Assembly (NCBI GenBank): GCA_033398695.1
Contig: CM065802.1
Coordinates: 140,044,096 to 140,108,095, forward strand
Direction of reading: 5' to 3'
DNA: 64,000 nucleotides
DNA from: Orobanche coerulescens
Lineage: Eukaryota > Streptophyta > Magnoliopsida > Lamiales > Orobanchaceae
Of the stretch, positions 49,047 through 60,694 are shown piece by piece. Both the position numbers and the translations under genes were made by a program. Every line of letters starts with the position of its first letter. The stretch's first letter is position 1. Below the pieces are notes generated by a model. It worked only from the letters and a program-made list of their open reading frames with translations, made no database searches and was not told where the DNA came from.

Positions 49047-49058
49047 AAGTTTGGGGGT
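49047..49058 (+). other. Polypurine tract of element I
   Basis: AAGTTTGGGGGT comes directly before TGTTTTTGAACAG (49058), a plausible LTR start. Confidence 0.6.
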
Positions 49059-50184
49059 GTTTTTGAACAGTTGTGTTTATTTTGTTTTGAATCGTGTGAT
49101 TAAATAATTGGTGTGAAGTGTGTGGTGTGTTTTGATTATTTTGGTGTGTTTGGTATTTTGGTGTGTTTAGCTTTGATTACTGTGGTGTGTTTTGATTATT
49201 TTTGTTATTTGGCTTTGATTTATATATATATATATATATATATATTTATTTTGTTTATTTTGATTTTTGAGATTTCTAGATCTGGCCATAACACCAATAA
49301 ATTAGCTATATACAAGCTTCTAAAATTGTTTTAACCGGTTAAAAAATTGTATATTCCAAAATTTTTGAGCCGTAGTCTCTCTTTCCAAGCCTTGTAGTTA
49401 TCATGTAAAATCGAGTCATTCGTTACCTTGAGAAATGAAGAATCAGTCGGTTGATAAAAAATAGAACTGAAATTTACTTAATTTGAGGATTTTTTGATTT
49501 TTCATGCTTAGCTAATAAACGATTTTTCTGCAAAAATTCTATTCCCAAAAAAAAAAGTCATTGGTGAAAAGAGGCTAGTTGAAAAAAAGGGAGAGGTATT
49601 GAGCAGCAACAGCTGCCTAATTTTGGGGGTCCAAAAATAACAACGAAAAATAAAGGACTAACCCATTGTTGGTGCATAGCTGCCGTCTCACACGAGATGA
49701 AAAATGTGTTGGTGAAAAGAGCTACACGTTAGCAAATAACGGTGTGAAAGCTATCATCTAAAAAAAGATGGAAAATGTGTTGGTGAAAAGAGCTACACGT
49801 TAGCAAATAACTGTGTGAAAGCTATCACTAAAAGGGATGTAGATTATGAGTAGATTTGAATTAATTGGTGGCTGAATTTCAATACACTCAATTTCGTGAA
49901 CAATCACAATATTTGATGACGCCGATGATTTTTTTTTATATTGAGTCGAAAAATAAACGAGTGATCGAGAGCAACCAATAAAGGGAGTCGTGTGTGTCAC
50001 AAGTGGGAAAAAAATAATCAACCTTTTGGGGGGAGACCTTGCATTTTGGAATTACAAAAATAAAACCGTGTTTTAACTTAAAAATCATTAGTAGATTTAT
50101 TTTGGATCTTGATTCATTTCTATCTACTGTGTAAAGCTGGTTGTTGTGTAAATGGCATTTTGATCTCTTTTTCTCTTTATATAT
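49058..50184 (+). repeat. Probable 3' LTR portion of element I
   Basis: AT-rich sequence after the polypurine tract, with a TA run (49221-49246) and a ~71-bp tandem duplication (AAAATGTGTTGGTG at 49701 and 49772). No LTR end is recognisable before the SINE-like tail. Confidence 0.5.
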
Positions 50185-50290
50185 AAGTACAACAACAACA
50201 ACATCTAAGCCTTAGTCCCAAAATGATTTGGGATCGGCTAACATGAGTCAAGCTTTGAAACCGTCAATGATCGTTACATAAATTACATAA
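50185..50290 (-). mobile_element. SINE tail with (TTG)n (Au type), minus strand
   Basis: ACAACAACAACAACATCTAA and CAAAATGATTTGGGATCGGC are the complement of the common plant SINE 3' end (TTTGGGACTAAGG, then TTG repeats). Confidence 0.65.
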
Positions 50291-50568
50291 AAGGACAAAA
50301 AGAGGGGGAAAAGTGTAATATCCGGAATTTCTACTACTGTTGTTTGAGATTATTTTATCCGAGTTATATTGTACAGCGTGGAATCTGTACAGTATGGATA
50401 AAATAAATAAGGACTGAGATGTCAGTTTTGGTATAATTGTTGTATTTGGTCGACAATTGCACTTGAGGATATAATGTGTCGAGTATATGTATTCAGTATG
50501 CCGTATGTTCGCATTTGGTATGTCGAGATGTTGGACGAGGAGAGTTGGAAATGGCTAAGTACAGCCAC

Positions 50569-51202
50569 GTTAGCGCATGCTATGAAATATGCTTAGCGCA
50601 CGCTACGAGGTATGAGTAGCGCACGCTACGTGGTGAAGTTAGCGTACGCTAATGGGTTCGCATTACGTACGCTAAGGAGGATCCTTAATGTACGTAAGGC
50701 ATTATGGGAAAGGTTCGGAAGGCGGCCGACAGGTAGGCCCAGGTTGATGTTTATCGGCATTTATCGCACGCTACCAAGGATGGTTAGCGTACGCTAATAT
50801 CAGATCGTCCGACAGGGAATCTTGGCTTTCGGCGAGTGGACCCGGCCACTTGTGACGCGTGTCCAGATAAGGTCAGCGGGTGTTTGTCATATAGGGCTAG
50901 CGCACGCTAATTCCAGATCGGTCATAGGAATCCCGAAAATCGCGGATGCTTTCGGCATGTGGGGGCACGAGTGGTAAGTGAATACTGTAGTAAGTCAACT
51001 TCGGATAGCGCACGCTAAGGGCAAGGAGTTGCGTACGCTAGACATGATGTTTTACGTACGCTAATGCATGGGCATTACGTACGTAAGCACATGTACGAAG
51101 CCAGACAGTAGCCTCTGGACTGCGATAGCGCACGCTAACAAAGTCAGTTAGCGCATGCTAAGGCTGTAGCGCACGCTAAACATGAGATGTTAGTGCACGC
51201 AG
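50569..51202 (+). promoter_or_regulatory. Dyad array upstream of TATA, LTR J plus arm
   Basis: The longest array in the window. Site subtypes are mixed (TTAGCGCACGCTA, TTAGCGTACGCTAA, ATTACGTACGTAA). The last, TAGTGCACGCAG, ends 11 bp before TATATAA. Confidence 0.82.
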
Positions 51203-52102
51203 GTAATGTATTCTATATAAGGGGACAGACGGGTGTTATGAAGCATTTCGTCCATTTCATTTCTTTCACTCGATAGAGAGAACCTTGGGAGGACATTTGG
51301 AGTTCCTAAACACTGAGGGATGATCCTCTTTAACAAGATTAAAGATGGAAATCATGGATTAAAGCTTTGTTCTTTAAATCATTGGCGATTCTTGGAAATG
51401 GATTCAACCTTGGAAATCAATCCATTCCTTCACAAAGGTAATCACTCTTTGGATTTCGTTTGGATTGATTATTGATGTTCTTGAGTTGATGATTATCATA
51501 TATTCGAGTTGATGAGCATGATAACGAGTTGGATTACCGAACTAAGTTAGTGTTGTTATCAATATATGAGTATTGATATGTTTCGTATGGTTTTGGATAG
51601 AATTCAAGAGATATGTTGATGTATTTCCCTTCTTCAATTCGGATTTTTGATGTTTTGTTGTTGGTTACTTCGTATGGTAACGATTATGGTGTTGTTGTTG
51701 TGATTCTTGAAGTTATATGAATTGTATGTCGAAGAACATGATGAATAAGGATTTTTAGATGTTAGAACACATCGGATTATGTCATTTTATGGACCATGAA
51801 CGTGAATTCGGATAATTCGTGTTCTTGAAGAACTATTGAATTATATATGTCATGATTTTTATGAATAAGAACTGGAAATTGGAAAGGTTACGGATGATTT
51901 TGGAATATGATTATTCATGATAATAATCGGTAAATTGTTCTATGAATTTACCAAATATGAACAAGAAGGAATCTTGTTGATTCGTGTTTAAAGATTAAAG
52001 TTGGAATCGAATATGTTATGAAATCCTTAATATCGAGATGAGTTGTTCATTGATATGATGGAAGTGTTAGACGATGCTTGGAATGCACGCCACTGTACAA
52101 CA

Positions 52103-52184
52103 TTAGCGCACGCTAAGCTTACTGGCTAGCGCACACTAACGGGAGCGACTTAGCGCACGCTACGTTATGTTTAACGTGCGCTAA
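52103..52184 (+). repeat. Second dyad array, LTR J plus arm
   Basis: Four sites (for example TTAGCGCACGCTAA at 52103-52116) about 0.9 kb downstream of TATA. Confidence 0.8.
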
Positions 52185-52289
52185 GTAGACAGACAGTGCA
52201 GTATTTTCGTGTTGTGGTTATGAATTCGTGCTGGTTCGAGTTGGATTGTACAGACTATGTTTTACCGAGATATTGTAAATCGACCAATA

Positions 52290-53434
52290 TAATTACCAAG
52301 ATTCAGAAATCCATCTTAGATCGGGTTAAATGAATCAACATCCTTACAGTATGAAGAATCTTAACTAACATCCGAAACTCTTATCAAAATTCCATTGAAT
52401 CTCATATAACATCATCATCTGATTATCCAACATGCTCCTCACATGTAATCATCCAAGAAAAACGAACCACCATCAAGAGGATACGAAAATTACCTGGATT
52501 GGATGAACCAAGAATAAGAACACTTTACTCCATTCCAAGAATCATGAATAACTTGAAGAACAAGGCTTGAATCCATGCTCTCCATCTTAATCTTGTTAAA
52601 GATCATCATCTCACCGTGTTTGGGAACCTCAAGAACCTCTCAAAGCTCTATCTATCGACTGAAGGAGAAAGAATGGACTAAATGTATTTCAAAACCCGTC
52701 TGTCCCCTTATATAGAATGCATTACTAGCGTGCGCTAAACCTTATGTTTAGCGTGCGCAACAGCCTTAGCGTGCGCTAACTGACTTTGTTAGCGTGCGCT
52801 ATCGCGATCAGAGGCTCTCATGCGGCCGTACATGTGCTTACGTACGTAATGCCCATGAATTAGCGTACGTAACTTACACTGTCTAGCGTACGCAAGTCCT
52901 TACATTTAGCGTGTGCTAATACCAGTTGACTTGCTACAGTCTACACCTACCACGAAGATGCTCGTGACCCCACATGCCGAAAGCAACCAATAAAGCCAAG
53001 ATTCCCTGTTGACTGATATACAGTTAGCGTGCGCTAATCAACATGCATTAGCGTGCGCTAACACTACATTACAACATCTGTTGACTTATCAGAACGTGCG
53101 CCGAAAGTGGCCAGGTCTATGCGTAGATTCCTCCCGATCGGACTGCATTAGCGTGCGTTATCTTATATCCGTAGCGTGCGCTAAACCTGCACGATAGCGT
53201 GCGCTATTCATGATTATTAGCATGCGCTAATAATGTTACGCTTAGCCATTTCAGCTATACATTACTCAACACATTATATCCTCAAATACAATTGTCGACC
53301 AAATACGACAATTATACCAATACTGACATCTCAGTCCTTCATTTATTTATCCATACTGTACAGATTCCACGCTGTACAACATAACTCGGATAAAATAACA
53401 TTAAACAATAGTAGTAGAAATTTCGGATATTACA
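52290..53434 (-). repeat. LTR of family J, minus orientation (inverted arm)
   Basis: It starts TGTAATATCCGA at 53434 on the minus strand and parallels 50314 onward: the same first ~150 bp, a dyad array (52726-53232), TATATAA (52708-52714) 11 bp away and donor-like AG|GTAATT (52493). It acts as the 3' LTR of the minus-strand J element. Confidence 0.83.
52726..53232 (-). promoter_or_regulatory. Dyad array upstream of TATA, LTR J minus arm
   Basis: Mainly TAGCGTGCGCTA, with TTACGTACGTAA and TAGCGTACGTAA, between TATATAA and the LTR start. Confidence 0.82.
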
Positions 53435-55827
53435 TACTACACCACTTAAAATAAGTTTCGTCCTCGAAACTTGCAATCCATCATAGAAAACAAATAAACC
53501 GCTCAGCCAAAATATTACGAAACCATCACGACAACGATCAATCATCATTATTACCGAATAACCAAAATATCATACTTACATATGCGCCAACTCGACGATC
53601 TCCTGAGATACTAGCAAGTGACTTCACTGTAAAGCCTCAACACGCTTATAATAACAATTCCATAAGTCCCAACCAAATATATCATCTTCGGATGAAACAA
53701 TCTGCCCGAATCAAATCCTGTCTGCCTGATTACATAATCAGGTCTCAATTCCGATAAAACGAATAATATCCGATGTATCTGTGAAACAACTGCTCAATAC
53801 AGTGGCAACGAATCCCGAAACATCGATAGACAATCTGAACGCTCAGATGATCACCAACAATGATCAACAATCAACCGAATTTATCATCGACATGATAAAT
53901 TCCAATCTGACCAACCAAAGGTCAAAACACAATCGAGAATATCATCAACGTGATAAACTCCAATACGACCAACGAACGATCAACGAAAATCGAGAATACC
54001 TTCACACGGTAAACTCCAACACGATCAACACAGAACCATAGAAACCGATATATGAGCGAATAAAGTTCACAAAATGACACACCAATCACATACCGACGAA
54101 CATATCCAATCATATGTGGAGTGGGAATGACCACTCAATATCCAAAGCAACCAGATTGGGGTCACCATCCCCAAATTTACACTTACAAAGAAATCATTCA
54201 AAGATCACTATGGTAAAATCGCGCTACTACCGTACCAATGGAATCACATAGCACATATGTCCCGGTTTCACAAAATCCCAAGTTTCCAAAATAATATTAT
54301 GTGCATTAATCTACAACACGCAACATATTTCTCTTATCCGATAATTTAACCGATCATCCCTGGATAACCAAACTACTATACTGAAGTTCGAATCTCTTTT
54401 CATCGTACCATACTGATGAAGTATCTGATTCAAGAGTCTCGCTCAGAACTTCACCACGATATGCATTATGCACTAAATGCGTATGTATATCGATCATATT
54501 TTCAAAACCAGTTTGAAATCATATAGTCTTGTCAAAAGACAAATTTTCGAAAATTATTTCAAGAGTTTGAAAACTCAAAACATAAATTTTCGTAAGACCA
54601 CGAAATCAATTTTAAAAATTAAATCGGCTCGCTGGTGCCAAGTTATCGATAAAAATACTTTTCGAATACACACGATTAAATAAAATGGAATTTATGCAAA
54701 TGCTTGTCCATATCCATACTCCGTATACCAATTCGGCTCGTCACCCAATTCACTGATATTCCATCGGAAAACCACACGATGAAATTCCAAAATCTCAATA
54801 CATAAGCTCTGATAAAAACTCCTCCACATACTACTCGCAACGTCAATCCTTAATACATCCTGGATCACCTCAAATATGATATGACAAAACATTGAAACAA
54901 ATCAACAAATCAAACATAGCGAAAGACTTCCCGAGAAGTTCCATTTGAACAAGTAAACCAAAGCCTCGAAATAACATAGGTAAACGATTGGTAAAGTGTT
55001 TTACGAATCTCGGGAGTTTTAGAAAACAAGAAAAAGCCTTTTGAAACATTAGGGTCTCAGCCCGTATCTCATTCCACATTACAAGAAGTTTAAAAAGTAG
55101 AAAACTCTTTTCGGACCCCAAGTCCTGAGTTATAAAACCATTTCAAAATCGATTGGGTCTCGGCCCAAAATCATTTTCCGTAAAACATCCGTAAGACATT
55201 CATTTTGAAAAGTATCATTTTCAAATGTTCAAAAATAGTTCATATACCTCAAATGAACTAACATGACTACATGTTCTTCTCAACAATCCATGGTCCTTTT
55301 CCCGATTACACAACTCCGTTTCCAAAATCTAACTGACATAATGATTTCCGAAATCATAATTTCTCAAGATCATCAATCCTATCTCACTCTGTCATCTCAT
55401 ACTGTGAAGCATAATATCTTTCTGAATCTCAAAACATATCAACTTAGAACGACAATAAATCTCAATGAAATCCAAAATCCAAATACTTACAGATCGTGAA
55501 GCCGACGATTCCCCGTGATACTGGCACATGTCTCGACTCAAGAAAATACTCGACACAGATATTTTCAAAACACGCATTTTGCAAAAATTAGTTCAACTCG
55601 AGAACACGACACATTTCTATCCGAAGAAATACATTAGTACCATTTATAAAAGTTTATAACAAGCCCAGTACTATACTGGCAAATCCCATAACACACGAGC
55701 CTGAGTGAACAATAAAACTCACGGCTCTAATACTTGTCAATCGACAACTCGAATGACGCGACAAAAACACGACCCAACTCGACCCGATTGCCTAGGTTTT
55801 CTCAACCTAAGCTCTGATACCATATTC
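53435..55827 (-). other. Internal region of element J, no coding capacity seen
   Basis: On the minus strand it runs from the primer site TGGTATCAGAGC (55811-55822) to GTTTCGAGGACGAAAC (about 53452-53467) before the LTR at 53434. No gag or pol motif is visible. A segment near 53690-54170 resembles LTR sequence of element C (17290-17660 and 18150) and of J itself, so the interior is rearranged. Confidence 0.65.
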
Positions 55828-56697
55828 TGTAACACCCCCAGATTTAACCGGGAATATTACAGCACCGTGGGCCCCGAGATGGAACCCACAAGGCTGAAGG
55901 AAATTTTCGCAAACATTAACAAATGCCCAAGAGGCCAACGACGGTACTATCTTTAAAAATTCACAAAGACTTATAAAATCCATTTATCGAAAACCGTCGT
56001 AAAAACTCATTTGAAATCGCAAGGCCAAACTGCCGACACTCAAAAATTTAGAAAACGATTTCCAAAGTAATCTCAGTTACCGAAAACCGAAAGAACATTT
56101 CAAAATACTCACGCAGCGGAAAAAGACCAACCATAAAGATACTCTAGCAGCGGAATACAAGAACCAATCAAGAAACTCAATGCACAAAACATGTCCTAGC
56201 CAGTATCCTCCGGGAAGCTCATCTCTTCACGACCGCTACAAGCTCGATACTCCAAGAACCTAAAAAGAAATCCCATGACGGGGTCAGCCATAATATCCAA
56301 CAATGATAACTGTCACATCACATTAATAATTACATACCAATGAGAATACAACATAAGAATACGACCAATGTAACCTTATCATCATAACCTTACCAAAATT
56401 CACATCTCGCACAGTACCCAAGGTTCTCAAAACATCATTATAACTCACTGTTACGAAATCTACTAACTCTGTCCAATCCAAATCCGTCAGGTTATATCAT
56501 CACATCTCGACACGAAAACCAATTGCCCATCAAAGACAAATACCAAGGGAAATACGGAACATACCTCAAGATGCACAATCTCATGATACTCATGTCAGTC
56601 TAATCCGAGATCAGATCAAAGCAACATACGAACACGGTCCTAACACAAGACCTACAAATGCATACTCATGTGACAACGTCAATATGATCACAACAAT

Positions 56698-57045
56698 AAC
56701 AATGATGTATAGTCAATGGAAATCCGACGATCCAGCGCCCTCGGCATAGATCCCCTTGATGATCCTATAAGATCATCATAAGGTGGATAACCAACAATAC
56801 ACATATGAACAACAACACATGATAAAATCAATGATGCGAATTCACAAGATTCCATCAACACAATATTGGTAATCCAACGATCCAGCGCCCTCAGCATAGA
56901 TCCCCATGATGATCCCGTAGAACCAACGCATGGTGGAAAACCTGTCCAACGATCCAGTGCCCTCAGCATAGATCCCCATGATGATCCGTCGAACCAACGC
57001 ATGGTGGACATCCGATCCAGCGCCCTCAGCATAGATCCTCATGAT
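56698..57045 (-). repeat. LTR minisatellite, family J
   Basis: Four degenerate units whose complement reads CCACCATGCGTTGGTTCGAC, then GATCATCATGGGGATCTATG and GAGGGCGCTGGATC. The same unit type occurs in LTRs A and D. Confidence 0.9.
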
Positions 57046-57867
57046 CCCTTCGGATCATTCACAACATAACAATGCAATTATGCATACACATATGCAAATC
57101 AATATGTTCATCAACATAAACAACATATGAATCAAGACATGAACGACACTATGATGACACAACTAGGACGACCTCATATTCAGCAACATGAATGACAACC
57201 TGCATGATCAAATCACTAAAACTAACTGAATCGATATAAGATACTTGCCCGAGCCCTTCGGGAGAAATCTCGATATCAGACCATCACCGATGATTATCCG
57301 CAATGCTCGGCGATCCAAACGTACCATGGACTACAGATACTCATATCCTCGTCTTTACCATAATGTAACCTCGATACCCGAATATGCCAATAACCGAAAT
57401 GAGTCATAACCTTACGATTTAACTCCTAGAATCGGAAAGACAACACATAATCCAAATCTCCAGAATTTGCAGTAATAATCATTACTATATGCATTATAAA
57501 TGAAATGAAACTGAAACCATTCATTAAACATTATAACTGAGCAAGTAATAACTTGCCTCGATACCGATACCACGAAGCTGCTACCGAACACATTGCCTTT
57601 GTCTACGAGCTCCTCAGCCCCGATCAAAAGCAACACAACGGACATACTCGAACATGACCGCAACATCCGGTTATAATCACGGATCAATAATCTCAACCTA
57701 TCGAAGTAATCAAATAACACATATCCGATAACAATTAGCAACCGACAAAACTAACCAATCGAACTCAACGGTTCAACAAAACCTCCAATAAACGCAGTCA
57801 GAACAAATCAAATCAAACCATCACGAATTCATAATCACAACACAAAAATACTGCACTGTCTGCCTAC

Positions 57868-57951
57868 TTAACGCACGTTAAACGCATAACGTAGCGTGCG
57901 CTAAGTTGCTTCCGTTAGCGTGCGCTAGCCAGTAAGCTTAGCGTGCGCTAA
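57868..57951 (-). repeat. Second dyad array, 5' LTR of J
   Basis: TTAACGCACGTTAA, TAGCGTGCGCTAA, TTAGCGTGCGCTAG and TTAGCGTGCGCTAA; counterpart of 52103-52184. Confidence 0.8.
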
Positions 57952-58430
57952 TGCTGTACAGTGGCATGCATTCCAAGCATCGACTAACATCTTGCGACTA
58001 CGAATCCGAATGAAGGGAGACATAAATCTCCATATCTCTAGAAGATAAACGACACCATAACTATCACAAGGATCATATCAATGTCCATATATCAATAACA
58101 CATCAACAATCAAACCGACTCGATAACAAGGATAATATCATACTCAATCTGGAATTCAACCTAGTATCATGATTCATCTCATCTAATGTAATATCCGCAT
58201 TTTTCTTTCCCTTGTATTTTTATTTTTGATGTATTTCTCGGTCGTAGTGACCCTCGTGTATCATACAGTGTATCTTTTCCATCATCTATTGATCTGATTC
58301 TCGTTATTGCTATACGGAACCGCTGTTTCGGGGTTGCCGTGTATCCATTCTATGTTTCGATGCGTCTTGAGATGTTCCGTTTAACGTCTCGTTCACATTC
58401 CGGTGTTTTGGACCGTTCATACTTTGTACC

Positions 58431-58962
58431 TAGCGCACGCTATTTTTTCTACATAGCGCACGCTAGGGGTCCCTTAGTAGCGCACGCTACGTTTGTTTCG
58501 TAGCGCGCGCTAGCGAGTTAGCCCTGGGAGTGGCAGTGCTGTTTTTCCAGCCTTCGAGACTAGTGTATTAGCGTACGCTACGTAGACTAGCGCACGCTAA
58601 TGTCGAAAGGCTATCGCACGCTGATGATGCCCGGTAGCGTGCGCTAGCGTGAGTGTCGATCTTGGGCAGGTTTACTCACCGAACCGGTCAGTGCGGTTAG
58701 CGCACGCTACGCTTGTATGGTAGCGCACGCTAACGGATCAAGTGAGTTCTGGACAGTTTGTCACTGGACTCGACTGATGCCCCGGTAGCGCACGCTATTG
58801 GTCGATAGCGCGCGCTACCGATAGGTTATTAGCGCACGCTACATTTGGAGTAGCGCACGCTAACGGCCAGAAGTCTGGCTACTGGACTGGACGCTAACTA
58901 TTTTTTTAGCCTATAATTTTATCCCGTTAGCGCACGCTAACCTTGAGGATTAGCGCGCGCTA
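58431..58962 (+). promoter_or_regulatory. Dyad array upstream of TATA, LTR of K
   Basis: Sixteen sites by hand count. Fifteen are TAGCG-YR-CGCTA (centre CA in ten, CG in three, TA and TG once each), plus one variant TATCGCACGCTG. The last ends 12 bp before TATATAAA. Confidence 0.88.
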
Positions 58963-59593
58963 ACACTCCCTGGTTATATAAACCAGGGAGTTGACCCAGA
59001 TGAACACATCATTTTCATTTCTTCTCTCCCCGCGACGCAGAACCTCTCCAGGTGAATTCCGAGCGATTCTTCCCTTCGATTATTTCGGGCATCCTCTACC
59101 TTGAGTTTTTGAAGTAGATTAACAACACCTACTTGTGTTCTTCATCATCAATCCAAGGTAAATCTCTTAGAACCCTACTTTTGGGCGATTTGGGGGTTTT
59201 GGGATTTTCTTCCGATCCGTTCCGTTTTGTTGGTGGATTCATGATGAATATGATTAAACTTGTCAATATCATTAGTTTCCCTACGGATTGATGGTATATT
59301 TTCATGGTTTTGCGGAATCGAGAGGGTTTGGTTGTGATCCGCCCTCGTTGTTATTTTTGTACGAATATACATGAATCGTAGGCGGGTTTTCGGGTGTATT
59401 CCATTTCCGTATTCGTCTAGAGTTGGTTGTAATTATGTTCTTCAAATCGTTAGGTTCGGTTCCGTCGATTCCTAGCGTTCGTCGGTGATTATCCTTTCCG
59501 TTCGTTGCGTCGTCAATTATTCAAGGCAAGTATTTTTGGAAACCTTTATGCTTAACGTGAAATGGTAATATATATTGTGTGTGATTTGCTCAC

Positions 59594-59900
59594 CTCGGGA
59601 GGGTCCGAAGGTATCACGGAGGGAATCTATGGCTTCGTCCTGGATTCATGAGTTTGTTTCGCTAGCCAGCTCGGGAGGGTCCGAAGGTATCACGGAGGGA
59701 ATCTATGGCTTCGTCCTGGATTCATGAGTTTGTTTCGCTAGCCAGCTCGGGAGGGTCCTTAGAGGCCTCGAGTGGGATTCGTGGCTTCGTCCCGGTCCTA
59801 GGTGACGTGTGGTGCTTGATTTGTTTTATGAATGTGGCCAGCTCGGGAGGGTCCTTAGAGGCCTCGACTGGGATTCGTGGCTTCGTCCCGGTCCTAGGCA
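59594..59900 (+). repeat. LTR minisatellite, family F/K
   Basis: Units starting CTCGGGAGGGTCC begin near 59594, 59670, 59746 and 59842 (spacing 76, 76, 96). The first two are near-identical. The same unit occurs inverted in F (34590-34750, 41752-41905). Confidence 0.92.
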
Positions 59901-60007
59901 AATTAAATGTGACTGTTTGTTTCCGGAAAAGACATGTCTGGTTTTGGTTTATGAAATGATATTGGTGCATGTACTATGAAACGTGTAAGCGATTGGTTTG
60001 CCTTGAT

Positions 60008-60077
60008 TACTTGTACTAGCGTAATTGCTAACCCCTTTGGGGACCCATTTTGGGGAAATTCTTGTTATGGATTTCAG
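60008..60077 (+). other. Hairpin plus 3' splice-site box, 5' LTR of K
   Basis: CTTGTACTAGC, TTGCTAAC, CCCC-TTT-GGGG (60032-60042), then CTTGTTATGGATTTCAG|G. Confidence 0.73.
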
Positions 60078-60464
60078 GTTATGATTATCCTGGACGGCGA
60101 GCAAGGACGATGCGAGGATGTTGGCCAGGGTCGTTGACATGTGCATTTGGGTCTTCTTATTTCTGTTGTTCATTTCGATTTGGTTGTTTCCACAGTTATA
60201 AACTTATAGCTTGTACTCGCGAGTACTTAGGTTTTTCATTTCAAACTCCGTATTGTATTACTTTAAAATTGTTACATTGTCGGTTGATACTTATTTCGCC
60301 GGTTGCTCCGTGTGTATCTTTTTATGCCATATCATTTAAATGTGTGTCCACGCTAACCGAGATGGTTAGTCAAGTGGAGTGTCCTTGTTTGTAGCCTGGT
60401 GGGTCCCATGTAGGGGTCCATGGCTCTGTAATATACTCCGAATATCTCGGGGTGTTACAGAAAA

Positions 60465-60476
60465 TGGTATCGGAGA
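60465..60476 (+). other. Primer-binding site of chromovirus K
   Basis: TGGTATCGGAGA, 5 bp after the LTR end. Confidence 0.87.
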
Positions 60477-60578
60477 TCTAGGTTATGGATACCTAGGCTT
60501 GTCGGTTATTTGGGTCTAGTCGTGTTTTGTTTCGCACATTGTCACACCGCTGCCGGCATCTCAGTACTTCCAGTGTTT

Positions 60579-60693
60579 GTAAGTTTCCTTACTCGATTCT
60601 TTACTTTCTCGTACTGTATTCCGTTTCTTGGACTATGATTATTCTCCCTCTTTTACTTATCATCGAGTTGCTTTTGCCACCTCTTATCACCAG
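60579..60693 (+). other. Leader intron candidate of chromovirus K
   Basis: Donor GTAAGTTTCC at 60579 and acceptor CTTATCACCAG ending 60693 bound a T-rich 115-nt segment that ends one base before the gag ATG at 60695. Confidence 0.62.
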
Positions 60694-60694
60694 C

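Larger units (their letters stand above)
50314..52290 (+). repeat. LTR of family J, plus orientation, 3' end missing
   Basis: It starts TGTAATATCCGG at 50314. It carries a long dyad array (50569-51202), TATATAA at 51214, donor-like AG|GTAATC at 51438 and a second array (52103-52184). Past about 52270 it meets the inverted partner arm. Its 52060-52260 part matches the minus-strand LTR at 57790-58000, confirming the same family. Confidence 0.83.
55828..58186 (-). repeat. 5' LTR of element J, cut by chromovirus K
   Basis: Its minus-strand end TGTTACA is at 55828. It holds ~60-75 bp minisatellite units (about 56698-57045, unit with CCAGCGCCCTCAGCATAGAT), GCAAGTA (57242-57248), a second dyad array (57868-57951) and breaks at 58187 where K inserted. 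The LTR start should lie right of the window. Confidence 0.82.
58187..60459 (+). repeat. 5' LTR of chromovirus K
   Basis: 2273 bp, TGTAATATCCGC to GGGGTGTTACA. Dyad array 58431-58962, TATATAAA at 58975, donor-like AG|GTAAAT at 59158, AAG|GCAAGTA at 59526, minisatellite 59594-59900, hairpin box 60008-60077, palindrome GTACTCGCGAGTAC (60213-60226). Confidence 0.94.

Noticed and set aside
50290..50313. AAAAAGAGGGGGAAAAG before 50314 as a polypurine tract making 50314 a 3' LTR
   Set aside because: It continues directly from a SINE-like tail with no retrotransposon interior upstream; probably chance A/G-rich tail sequence, though I cannot exclude it.
58431..58962. Dyad arrays as replication origins or centromeric satellite
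   Set aside because: Position next to TATA boxes in several LTRs and lack of long tandem organisation fit a promoter role better.
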